Assembly: GCA_902779075.1 (NCBI GenBank)
Contig: CACZAK010000259.1
Span: forward strand, 1-6,950
Reading direction: 5' to 3'
DNA length: 6,950 bases
From: an uncultured bacterium
GTDB lineage: Bacteria > Verrucomicrobiota > Kiritimatiellia > RFP12 > UBA1067
Shown here one piece after another: positions 1-5,979 of this stretch. The notes beneath the pieces are model-generated. The model did not search any database. It was not told the origin of the DNA and saw only the letters and a list, made by a program, of their open reading frames with translations. Each line of letters opens with the position of its first letter. Position 1 is the first letter of the stretch. The position numbers and the translations under genes are program-made.

Positions 1-1
1 G

Positions 2-133
2 CGCGGCTATGCGGACAAGTGGATCGGCGGTGCGCGCCCCGTGACGCTCGTCGGCATCAACTTCAACCCGAAGAAGCGCAACATCGACATGCCGATCATC
101 GAGAAAGAGTATGGGAGTGTAACAACGTGTTAG
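2..133 (+). CDS. AAA-ATPase-like / PD-(D/E)XK nuclease family protein, C-terminal 43 codons only
   Basis: The left edge cuts this gene, and only its last 43 codons (RGYADKWIGGARPVTLVGI... to a TAG) are in view. The tail matches the C-terminus usual in proteins that join an AAA-ATPase-like domain (PF09820) to a PD-(D/E)XK nuclease-like domain (PF08011, formerly DUF1703). These end with a stretch like 'YADKW...VTLVGINF...KRNID', the last beta-strand of the nuclease fold. The family is widespread and multicopy in gut Bacteroidota and PVC bacteria; its role is not established, with defence or mobile-element functions only proposed. Seen here: the VTLVGINF strand followed by KKRNID. Family assignment is by recognition from a short segment. 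Another gene of the same family starts at 6135, so the region between lies between two paralogues. No convincing terminator follows; a weak GAAA/TTTC stem with a T-run lies at 158-174. Confidence 0.72.
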   Translation, partial: RGYADKWIGGARPVTLVGINFNPKKRNIDMPIIEKEYGSVTTC

Positions 134-199
134 ACTTGGGGGTGGTTTGTGGTTCCGGAAAGCCCTTTCGTTTTAAACGACGTGGGGCGTTGTGATATG

Positions 200-373
200 C
201 TACGCGCAACCTCATCAAGCTCCGTTCATGCACTCGTACTTCCGTACGATTGAAACCGCCAAGTTTCTTACTGAACGTCGTTTGCGTGTCAGCGCAAAAT
301 ACCTGATTCGCCGAAGCGGGATTTCTCCCCCGTCCCGGCTAGTTGCCCGCAACGCACCCGCACCGCGAGAACG
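200..373 (-). ncRNA. Candidate structured RNA downstream of an extended -10 promoter
   Basis: No protein gene is credible here, but the DNA is dense in complementary segments. Plus-strand pairings: GTTG/CAAC at 342-345/350-353 (4-nt loop); CGGGA/TCCCG at 317-321/333-337; TTTGCG/CGCAAA at 281-286/293-298 (6-nt loop); TCGTAC/GTACGA at 234-239/244-249; GAAAC/GTTTC at 252-256/263-267; and an outer CGTTCA/TGAACG at 223-228/272-277. The last three make a three-way junction. On the minus strand the TCGTAC stem carries a GGAA loop, which fits the GNRA rule; on the plus strand the same loop is TTCC. That and the minus-strand promoter favour minus-strand transcription. I do not recognise a known RNA class. 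The 3' end is undefined and no intrinsic terminator is seen. This could also be a decayed regulatory leader or chance pairing. Confidence 0.25.
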
Positions 374-388
374 AAAAGAATTATATCA
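374..388 (-). promoter_or_regulatory. Extended -10 promoter on the minus strand
   Basis: Read on the minus strand, the sequence is TGATATAAT: a perfect TATAAT (plus-strand 380-385) preceded by TG one base upstream (386-388), the extended -10 arrangement. No good -35 hexamer lies 16-18 bp upstream, which is tolerated by extended -10 promoters. Transcription would begin near 372-374 and run leftward through a hairpin-rich stretch with no minus-strand gene. The only minus-strand ORF here is short and atypical. A chance match cannot be excluded in this fairly AT-rich spot. Confidence 0.42.
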
Positions 389-390
389 CA

Positions 391-610
391 AATCCGCACA
401 GTTGTGGGAGATGAAAGTTTGCGAATGTGAAAGTTTGAAGGTTGGTGGTGCGGTGACGTGCCATGGCAATACAGCAAATCTACTATACCTTATATATAGG
501 CAGATGTCGGCTCATGGCGGCATCCTTCCGGTTTCGTCCGCAAGCCTCAACCGTCCCCTAATCAGACATCCCCTGTCCCCGCAACCAAATCCCCCTGACC
601 CTAAGGGTAT
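391..610. other. Intergenic stretch without a supported gene
   Basis: A plus-strand ORF (192-620) spans this area, but its codon use is unlike the real genes, it lacks a ribosome binding site and its product is rich in scattered Pro, Arg, Ser and Cys, so it is not called. The stretch contains a repeated TGAAAGTTTG (412-421 and 428-437, 16 bp apart) and an AT-rich patch (about 482-499, TATACCTTATATATAGG). Toward the right end, pyrimidine-rich sequence (about 567-610) may contain one or two badly decayed units of the 22-bp array that begins at 611. Confidence 0.5.
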
Positions 611-846
611 TTGTCCCTGACGTTAGAGCAAATCGTCCCTGACGTTAGAGCAAATCGTCCCTGACGTTAGAGTAAATCGTCCCTGACGTTTTGGTGGATC
701 GTCCCTGACGTTTGTACGAATCGTCCCTGACGTTTATGCGAATCGTCACTGACGTTTTGGTGAATCGTCACTGACGTTTGGGCACATCAACAGTAGCTTT
801 TGGAACTACGGTCAATCCGCAATGGCGAAGGGTATTTGTCAGAGCA
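603..846. repeat. Direct repeats bracketing the 22-bp array
   Basis: The 13-mer AAGGGTATTTGTC occurs at 603-615, overlapping the first array unit, and again at 828-840, beyond the array. The match continues: the right copy goes straight on to AGAGCA (841-846), while in the left copy the same AGAGCA (625-630) follows after 9 extra bases, CCTGACGTT (616-624). The right copy is therefore the left one minus 9 bases of repeat core. This suggests that array and flank were duplicated, or that the right side is a decayed end of the same repeat tract. Confidence 0.6.
611..786. repeat. Tandem array of eight 22-bp units with a dyad core
   Basis: Eight consecutive units start at 611, 633, 655, 677, 699, 721, 743 and 765, each exactly 22 bp. 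Each has a 14-bp core TCGTCMCTGACGTT (unit 1 begins TTG) followed by 8 variable bases. Units 7 and 8 have CGTCACTGACG, a perfect 5-1-5 palindrome. Units 1-6 have C in place of the A and so miss one pair. Units 1-3 share nearly the same spacer (AGAGCAAA, AGAGCAAA, AGAGTAAA), implying recent duplication, whereas units 4-8 differ. A fixed period near two helical turns, a conserved dyad and free spacers look like a protein-binding array (iteron or operator type) rather than a coding or CRISPR repeat. No adjacent replication or regulator gene is visible, so function is unknown. Confidence 0.9.
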
Positions 847-1055
847 TGAGGCATTGGAGAATATGCGTGAACGGCTCTGACTACACGCTCGCGGGCAACT
901 TCAACGAGGAAGGCACTCACGGCGAGATTTCGCCGCTTGGCGGTGATACGCCCGCGAAAGGCACGTACCACGACATCGAATTGTCGCTCGTCGCGTCTCG
1001 CGGCACCGAAAGCGAGACGCTAACGATCACGCTCCCGACGTTCATCGTGGAATAA
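822..1055 (+). CDS. Short hypothetical protein, probably the 3' remnant of a longer gene
   Basis: This 77-codon ORF matches no family I recognise. Its first 15 codons include rare-looking choices (ATA, AGG, AGA, TGT) and overlap a copy of the sequence that bounds the upstream 22-bp array. From about the GTG at 867, the codons switch to the strongly G/C-ending usage of the neighbouring real genes (AAC, GGC, CTC, ACG, CCG). The translated body (NGSDYTLAGNF ... ETLTITLPTFIVE) reads like a beta-rich C-terminal domain, with alternating hydrophobic residues at its end. No ribosome binding site precedes either the ATG at 822 or the GTG at 867. The simplest reading is the preserved 3' end of a gene whose 5' part was replaced by array-related DNA. 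A small intact gene is the alternative. A fully paired inverted-repeat element begins 15 bp after the stop. Confidence 0.38.
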   Translation: MAKGICQSMRHWRICVNGSDYTLAGNFNEEGTHGEISPLGGDTPAKGTYHDIELSLVASRGTESETLTITLPTFIVE

Positions 1056-1069
1056 TCGTGGCGTAAGCA

Positions 1070-1127
1070 GGTGGGGCGAACCCTCCGGGTGAGCCGTGAC
1101 GGCTCGGCGAGGACGCCTCGCCCCACC
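1070..1127. repeat. 58-bp fully paired cloverleaf (REP-like) inverted repeat
   Basis: An outer 10-bp stem, GGTGGGGCGA (1070-1079) with TCGCCCCACC (1118-1127), encloses three hairpins that tile the interior with no base left over: ACCC-TCC-GGGT (1080-1090), GAGCCG-TGA-CGGCTC (1091-1105) and GGCG-AGGA-CGCC (1106-1117). The third can alternatively form a longer stem, GGCGAGG/CCTCGCC. It lies 15 bp after a stop codon, a common position for REP/BIME-type repeats and for transcription-blocking hairpins. There is no T-run, so classical intrinsic termination is not indicated. Confidence 0.75.
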
Positions 1128-1158
1128 TTGTGCCTCGTCCCACCTTGCCTCGCCCCAG
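1115..1158. repeat. Short tandem copies of the cloverleaf's 3' arm
   Basis: Three copies of GCCTCGYCCCA begin at 1115, 1132 and 1147. The first two continue with CCTTG, the last with GTTAGG. The first copy overlaps the right arm of the cloverleaf element, so the arm seems to have been reiterated by slippage. No function is implied. Confidence 0.6.
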
Positions 1159-1209
1159 TTAGGGGGCTTGCATTTTTCCCATTCCCAACCCCGTACCCGA
1201 TTATTCACC

Positions 1210-1218
1210 CTGTGAAAA
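1210..1218. repeat. Target-site duplication, left copy (pair at 1479-1487)
   Basis: CTGTGAAAA directly precedes the left terminal repeat, and the identical 9-mer directly follows the right terminal repeat at 1479-1487. The match could be read as 11 bp (CCCTGTGAAAA), but on the right side the extra CC belongs to the terminal repeat, so 9 bp is the conservative length. Confidence 0.8.
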
Positions 1219-1478
1219 GGGCGCATCTGCGTTTTTCACCCATGCGTTTTGAGATTGGAAACAACGAGAACAACTGGTAAAAACAACTTCGAGAGAGGCG
1301 CGCGGGCTAACTCGCCCGCGCATCCATCCATCTATTCTCATTAGATATTGATATGGTTGTGTCGTTTTAGATTAGCCGATGGGCACGGGCGAGTTAGCCC
1401 GTGCGCCAAAGGTAAGTTGTTTTAAATAGTTGTTTCCAATCATCAGAAGGCTCGGCGGTGAATTACGCAGATGCGCCC
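1219..1478. mobile_element. 260-bp MITE-like element with 13-bp TIRs and 9-bp target duplication
   Basis: The ends are GGGCGCATCTGCG (1219-1231) and its exact complement CGCAGATGCGCCC (1466-1478). Immediately outside, CTGTGAAAA occurs at both 1210-1218 and 1479-1487, a perfect 9-bp target-site duplication. Inside, two arms face each other (1219-1321 and 1381-1478). Each runs from the terminal repeat through a GATTGGAAACAAC-type segment to a hairpin with TAACTC in the loop (read from its own end). An AT-richer centre of about 59 bp separates them. No ORF is encoded, so it would need a transposase supplied in trans. A 9-bp duplication is usual for IS4-type (IS10, IS50) and some IS5-type transposases; which family applies is not determinable here. 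It lies about 30 bp upstream of the surface-protein promoter's -35 box. Confidence 0.82.
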
Positions 1479-1487
1479 CTGTGAAAA

Positions 1488-1516
1488 ATTGACCGAAAAT
1501 TGACCGAAAATTGACG
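1488..1516 (+). repeat. Helically phased 11-bp direct repeats upstream of a promoter
   Basis: ATTGACCGAAA is repeated at 1488-1498 and 1499-1509, and a third partial copy (ATTGACG) runs 1510-1516. The 11-bp period is close to one helical turn, placing the copies on one DNA face just upstream of the -35 box. They could be a regulator site or could simply provide several TTGAC hexamers. Confidence 0.6.
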
Positions 1517-1517
1517 C

Positions 1518-1546
1518 TTGACTTCTAACAAAAAAAATGCTATTCT
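1518..1546 (+). promoter_or_regulatory. Sigma70-type promoter of the surface-protein gene
   Basis: TTGACT (1518-1523) and TATTCT (1541-1546) are separated by exactly 17 bp, including an A-run. Transcription would start near 1552-1554, giving a leader of about 60 nt that ends in the AGAAGGAG ribosome binding site (1601-1608) before the ATG at 1615. Three further TTGAC hexamers lie upstream at 1489, 1500 and 1511, but none has a proper spacing to this -10. Confidence 0.7.
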
Positions 1547-1614
1547 ATGCGTGACTCTTGGAGAAAATAGATTTTCCAAGGTCATGGTTCTAGTTCTAAT
1601 AGAAGGAGCGTTTT

Positions 1615-4600
1615 ATGTCGTTCAAAGTACTGAAAACCGCGCCGTTCATGGCGACGATGATGTTGTGCGCAGTGGCGGCGTTGCCCTCGTTTGGTGTGAA
1701 ACCGTACGATGCCGAGGTGGAGTACCTCGATGCGAACGCCACGACAGGTCCCACGTCGTTCTTCGACACGGGGCTTCTGCCCGCAGACGACGTCGGCGCA
1801 CGCATCCGCTTCTCGCCCAAGCAGGCGAAGAACGACACCGTCCTCTTCGGCATGAGATCCTCGGAGGGGACGCGCTGGTATTTCGGCGGCCCTTCATCCG
1901 GCGGATATTATTTCGGCAGAATGGAAAACACCGCCACCACCGTGCGCCCCAACATGGTTGCCAACTCGGTGTACGACGTCCGCTACAACCATTTCAACGA
2001 ACGCGCCCTCAGGGTTTCCGGCGTCGACGGCGCCACCATGACGTATGGCGGCGCCTCCACGAGCGAGTTCTACCTTCCGGTCTCGACGGAGTGGACCTAC
2101 TCCGGTACGCTGAACCCGATTCACATCTTCGGGCATTGCCAAGCGGACGGCGCCCATACAACGGGAGGAAACTGGTGGCGCATCTACGCCGCGCAGTTCA
2201 CGAAAGCTGCCGCGGTCGTCATGGACCTCATCCCCGTGCGTAAGGATGGCGTCGGATACATGTACGATAAGGTGTCGGGAACCCTGCTTTCGCCGCAGAA
2301 GCTGGACAACGCCGCGCCCGATTTCGTCTGGGGCAACGACGTGGCGGGCGAGTCCTACATCGAGGGGACGGTCACGCTCGACGCCGACACCGACTGGACG
2401 ACGCGCGGCAACCTCCGCCTCGAATCCGGCGCGACCATCGACCTCAACGGACACTCCCTCTGGATCTCCGGCGCGTTCGGCGACGGCACGATCACGGACT
2501 CCTCGGCCTCGCCCGGCACGCTCAAGATCTACGAGCCCGCCGGCACGGTCGCGCCGCTGACCGTCACGACTTCCGGCATAACGGTCCTCCGCACCCGCAC
2601 GCCCTACGATGCGCAGGTGGAGTATCTGCAATCCACGAGGATCAACTCCGGCGTCTCCCACATCGATCTCGGGTTCTATCCGTCCGACGACATGGGCGCA
2701 CGTGTCCGTTTCATGCCGATGCAGAATTCAAATGACTCCACGCTCTTCGGCGCGAAGACGAAGAACACGGCGAAGACCTGGTATGTCGGCGGAGGCACCA
2801 GGTTTTACCTTTCGTGGAACGCGAACCCAGCCGAAGGAACCCGGCCAACATACACCGCGAATTCAAAGTACGATGTCTATCTCAACTACATGAACGACCG
2901 AAACCGCCGGATCGTCGGTCTCGACGGCGCGAAACTCAACGGGACCGAAGATGAATACGAGCGCGCGATTTCGGTCGATGCGGCAACGGCGGGGGAGGTG
3001 CTGAACGACGGGAAAGTGTTCGACCAGACCGCATACCTTTTCACGTTCAACAACCAAGGTTCGCCATATAACAAGTATCAACCGTACCGCATTTATTCCG
3101 CCGCGTTCACGAAAGGCGACAAGGTGTTCATGTATCTCGTTCCAGTACGCAAAGACGGTGTGGGGTACATGTACGACAAGGTCTCCAAGAAGCTGTTCGG
3201 GAAAAGAACCACCGCGCTTCCAGATTTCATCTACGGCGGCGACACCACGACCGTGTTGACGGGCAGCACGACGCTTGACGGCGACCGCGTGTGCGACGCC
3301 TCGCCGGCCGCCGGCGCCGTCATCGACCTCAAAGGGCACAAGCTGACGGCCTACGCAGTCGACGGCCTCGGAACGATCACGGACACGTCCACCGGCGATC
3401 CTGGCGAACTCCACATCGTCGTGCCGGAAGGCAGGGAACTTCTTGTTTCGCTCGCGCTGACCGGCAACCTCAAGGTCGTGAAGGAGGGCGCGGGCAGACT
3501 CGTGCTGGGCCGCGCCGGGCAGACGTTCACGGGCTGCGTGGTCGTGGCGGAAGGCACGGCGTACGCGCCGCGATACATGTGCCCGGAAGGCGATTCCTAC
3601 TGGGGGCCGGACGACGGCACGATCACGGTCATGTCCGGCGCGACCTTCGACACCAAGGGCAACACTGGCTATGCGGCCAAGCAGTTCGTCCTCGCCGGCG
3701 GGACGCTCGCCAACTCCGGTTCCGGGATGAGCAGCTTTGACGACGGCATCTGCAAGATCCGGCTGTCGGCGGATTCCTTCCTCGATGCTTCCGTGACAAC
3801 GCACCTCTGGGCGCAGGATGGCGTCACCGGTCCGTACATGGACCTGGGCGGACACAAGCTGACGGTGACGATCGCAAGCGGCATGACGCTCTTTGCCAAC
3901 ATGATCAACGGCACGCTGACGAACGGGACGGTCGAGGTCCTTGGCGGCGGCGTGTTCCGCAGTTCGTCGAAATCCGGCCTGACGGCGTTTGGCGGGTCGG
4001 ATACGATTGACCTGCGGTTGACCGGCTGTTCGCTGAATATGCAGCGCGGGTTCATCGTGCATGACTACTACGCCGGATACACCGGCACGGTGAACGAAAA
4101 CGCGGCAAAACTTCAGGTCCACGGCACGTTCACGCCGGCGGCGGTGAACGCAAACGGACAGGCGTGCTTCTACGGGTGCGAGATGCAGAACGGCTCGACG
4201 ATCGACCTCTCGGCGAAGTCCAACACGTGGAACACCACCTCTACGGGATTCACCGGCGGCAGCCGCACCGTTTCGTTCGCGGACGGCGCGACGGTGACGA
4301 TCAACCTGCACGGGCGCACGCTCGCGAAGGGCGAAAAGATCGTCGCCTGGAACGCGGCGCCGTCCAACCTCTCGACGCTGACGTTCGCGCTCGACGCCGC
4401 CACGGCGGAGTCTGGAGATTCGCTTGTCGCCACGGAATCGGGCATCTTCTACGGCGCGGACGAAAACACCGTTGCGCACGCCTACTGGACCGGGGCCGTT
4501 GACAACGACGTGACGAAGCCCGGAAACTGGGCCTGCACCAACTTCATGGGCAACGCGGTCACGGGCGAATACGGTGTTCCCGGCATCAGCGCCACCGTCC

Positions 4601-5964
4601 ACTTCTCCGGCGAAATGGCCGTGCAGATTCCGGCCTCGCAGCCCATCCCGTACGATTCAATCGTGTTCAACAATGTCGTCCTCACAAACGACTGCGACTG
4701 GAGCGGCCTCGCCGAATGGGCGTCCCACGTGAACGAGGGCGACACGGTGAACCTCGGCTCGGTCGACCTGAACGGACACTCCCTCTCGCTTGTCACGCGC
4801 GCGACGGCGACGGACGGGCACATCTACGATTTCATCACGCTGGCGGTGGACGACTCCTCGACCGGCGCGCCGGGCGAACTGCACATCAGCGTGCCGGGCG
4901 AAACCACGTACCTCGAATGCAGCGGCTTCGCGCTTTCCGGCAACCTGAAGCTCGTCAAGGACGGCCTGGGATGGCTGGCGATGATGCGGGCGAACCAGAC
5001 GTTCACGGGCGGCGTGTTCATCGCTGCCGGGACGGGATATGCGCCCAGCAATAATCGCGGCAACGAATCCAGTTTGCTCTGGGGTCCGGACGGCGGCACG
5101 ATCACGGTCGTCACGAATGCGACATTCGACGTGCGCGGGAACGCCAACTTCTACAAGAAGCGCTTCATCCTGAACGGCGGAGAGCTCGCCAGCACCGGGA
5201 GCAACATGGCTTTCTCGTCCGACAAATACGGATTCGGAAACGTGACGCTTGTCGCCGATTCCCTGTTGACGGTGGGGAGATCTTTAACCGCCGCGTTCTC
5301 CGCTCCGACCGGAACGGAGAAGATCGACCTCGGCGGCAAGACGCTGACGCTGCAGGTCGGCTACGCCGCGAATCTCTACATCCCGGTCGCCATCGAAAAC
5401 GGCACGCTGAATTACGTATCCGGCGGCTACCTGTATTTGGATTCAGGCACGACCGGCGGTTCGCCGACCGTTAATGTCGAGGCAATCGGCGGCGCGTTCT
5501 ACACCGAGGGCGCGCTTTCCGTGAGCAACTACGTGGCGCGCTACGATCGATCCTACAACCACGGCGCCGCGCCGATCAAGGTCTATGGCACGTTCACGCC
5601 GGCGATGGTCCAGGCGGACGGCACGGAGCGCTTCCACGGCTGCGAGATGCAGGACGGCTCGTCCATCGACCTCTCGGCGAAGACGAACGCGTGGAGCAGC
5701 GTCGCGCTCGGCTATACGGGCGCAGGCGACATGAACGGCAACCGCACGACGACGTTTGCGGACGGCGCGACGGTGGGCATTCTGCTCGGAACGCGCAACG
5801 TGAAGTCGGAGGAGAAGATCATCGACTGGTCCGCCGCCGCTCCGTCGAATCGCGCGGGGCTCACGTTCTTCGGACAGTTCGCCAATGGCCGCAGAACCAA
5901 ACTCAAGGTCAAGGACGACGGCCTCTACGCGCTTCACAAGGGCTTCATCCTGATCGTCAAGTAA
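1615..5964 (+). CDS. Giant secreted surface protein: two lectin-like domains and two autotransporter-type beta-strand modules
   Basis: A 1449-residue secreted, probably cell-surface protein. The start is fixed by AAGGAG (1603-1608) 6 nt upstream and a Sec signal peptide (charged MSFKVLK, hydrophobic core about 9-23, likely cleavage near SFG-VK at 27). Domain 1 (about 30-243) and domain 2 (330-543) are copies of the concanavalin-like/LamG-like domain that opens PYDA(E/Q)VEYL and closes with PVRKDGVGYMYDKVS (207-221 and 510-524). Passenger-like beta modules follow (about 560-955 and 1040-1440). Each contains an autotransporter-associated strand repeat (PF12951-like: NLKVVKEGAGRLVL...TFTG at 618-640; NLKLVKDGLGWLA...TFTG at 1110-1132) and a block GTFTPA...GCEMQ(N/D)GS(T/S)IDLSAK (837-868, 1325-1358). 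A YWTG...NW motif (957-972) links them. No autotransporter barrel, PEP-CTERM or LPXTG signal is seen; the protein ends KGFILIVK. A glycan-binding or adhesive role is inference. Confidence 0.9.
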   Translation: MSFKVLKTAPFMATMMLCAVAALPSFGVKPYDAEVEYLDANATTGPTSFFDTGLLPADDVGARIRFSPKQAKNDTVLFGMRSSEGTRWYFGGPSSGGYYFGRMENTATTVRPNMVANSVYDVRYNHFNERALRVSGVDGATMTYGGASTSEFYLPVSTEWTYSGTLNPIHIFGHCQADGAHTTGGNWWRIYAAQFTKAAAVVMDLIPVRKDGVGYMYDKVSGTLLSPQKLDNAAPDFVWGNDVAGESYIEGTVTLDADTDWTTRGNLRLESGATIDLNGHSLWISGAFGDGTITDSSASPGTLKIYEPAGTVAPLTVTTSGITVLRTRTPYDAQVEYLQSTRINSGVSHIDLGFYPSDDMGARVRFMPMQNSNDSTLFGAKTKNTAKTWYVGGGTRFYLSWNANPAEGTRPTYTANSKYDVYLNYMNDRNRRIVGLDGAKLNGTEDEYERAISVDAATAGEVLNDGKVFDQTAYLFTFNNQGSPYNKYQPYRIYSAAFTKGDKVFMYLVPVRKDGVGYMYDKVSKKLFGKRTTALPDFIYGGDTTTVLTGSTTLDGDRVCDASPAAGAVIDLKGHKLTAYAVDGLGTITDTSTGDPGELHIVVPEGRELLVSLALTGNLKVVKEGAGRLVLGRAGQTFTGCVVVAEGTAYAPRYMCPEGDSYWGPDDGTITVMSGATFDTKGNTGYAAKQFVLAGGTLANSGSGMSSFDDGICKIRLSADSFLDASVTTHLWAQDGVTGPYMDLGGHKLTVTIASGMTLFANMINGTLTNGTVEVLGGGVFRSSSKSGLTAFGGSDTIDLRLTGCSLNMQRGFIVHDYYAGYTGTVNENAAKLQVHGTFTPAAVNANGQACFYGCEMQNGSTIDLSAKSNTWNTTSTGFTGGSRTVSFADGATVTINLHGRTLAKGEKIVAWNAAPSNLSTLTFALDAATAESGDSLVATESGIFYGADENTVAHAYWTGAVDNDVTKPGNWACTNFMGNAVTGEYGVPGISATVHFSGEMAVQIPASQPIPYDSIVFNNVVLTNDCDWSGLAEWASHVNEGDTVNLGSVDLNGHSLSLVTRATATDGHIYDFITLAVDDSSTGAPGELHISVPGETTYLECSGFALSGNLKLVKDGLGWLAMMRANQTFTGGVFIAAGTGYAPSNNRGNESSLLWGPDGGTITVVTNATFDVRGNANFYKKRFILNGGELASTGSNMAFSSDKYGFGNVTLVADSLLTVGRSLTAAFSAPTGTEKIDLGGKTLTLQVGYAANLYIPVAIENGTLNYVSGGYLYLDSGTTGGSPTVNVEAIGGAFYTEGALSVSNYVARYDRSYNHGAAPIKVYGTFTPAMVQADGTERFHGCEMQDGSSIDLSAKTNAWSSVALGYTGAGDMNGNRTTTFADGATVGILLGTRNVKSEEKIIDWSAAAPSNRAGLTFFGQFANGRRTKLKVKDDGLYALHKGFILIVK

Positions 5965-5979
5965 GGGCGCCGTTTCTTT

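Noticed and set aside
155..174. Intrinsic terminator after the first gene (GAAAG...CTTTC then TTTT)
   Set aside because: Only about 4 A/T-rich pairs can form with a workable loop, too weak to call.
229..256. CRISPR-repeat-like sequence (TCGTAC stem followed by GATTGAAAC)
   Set aside because: The ending resembles type I repeats, but there is a single copy, no regular spacers and no cas genes nearby; it is better explained as part of the nested hairpins.
192..620. Plus-strand 142-codon ORF
   Set aside because: No ribosome binding site, mixed codon use, no recognisable domain, and it crosses the hairpin-rich region and enters the 22-bp array.
611..786. 22-bp units as a CRISPR array
   Set aside because: The variable part is only 8 bp and partly repeated between units; real spacers are about 30 bp and unique.
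1070..1127. tRNA gene suggested by the cloverleaf
   Set aside because: At 58 bp it has no anticodon arm of proper size, no T-loop GTTCRANNC and no junction bases; it is a nested inverted repeat, not a tRNA.
1518..2243. Plus-strand 241-codon ORF overlapping the promoter and the start of the surface protein
   Set aside because: Its first codon lies inside the -35 box, it lacks a ribosome binding site and turns into Arg/His-rich frame-shadow sequence.
2863..4602. Long minus-strand ORF of 579 codons antisense to the surface protein
   Set aside because: It is a shadow: high-GC third positions on the plus strand remove antisense stops. Its product is Arg/Val-rich low complexity, and the plus-strand protein has clear domains and duplications.
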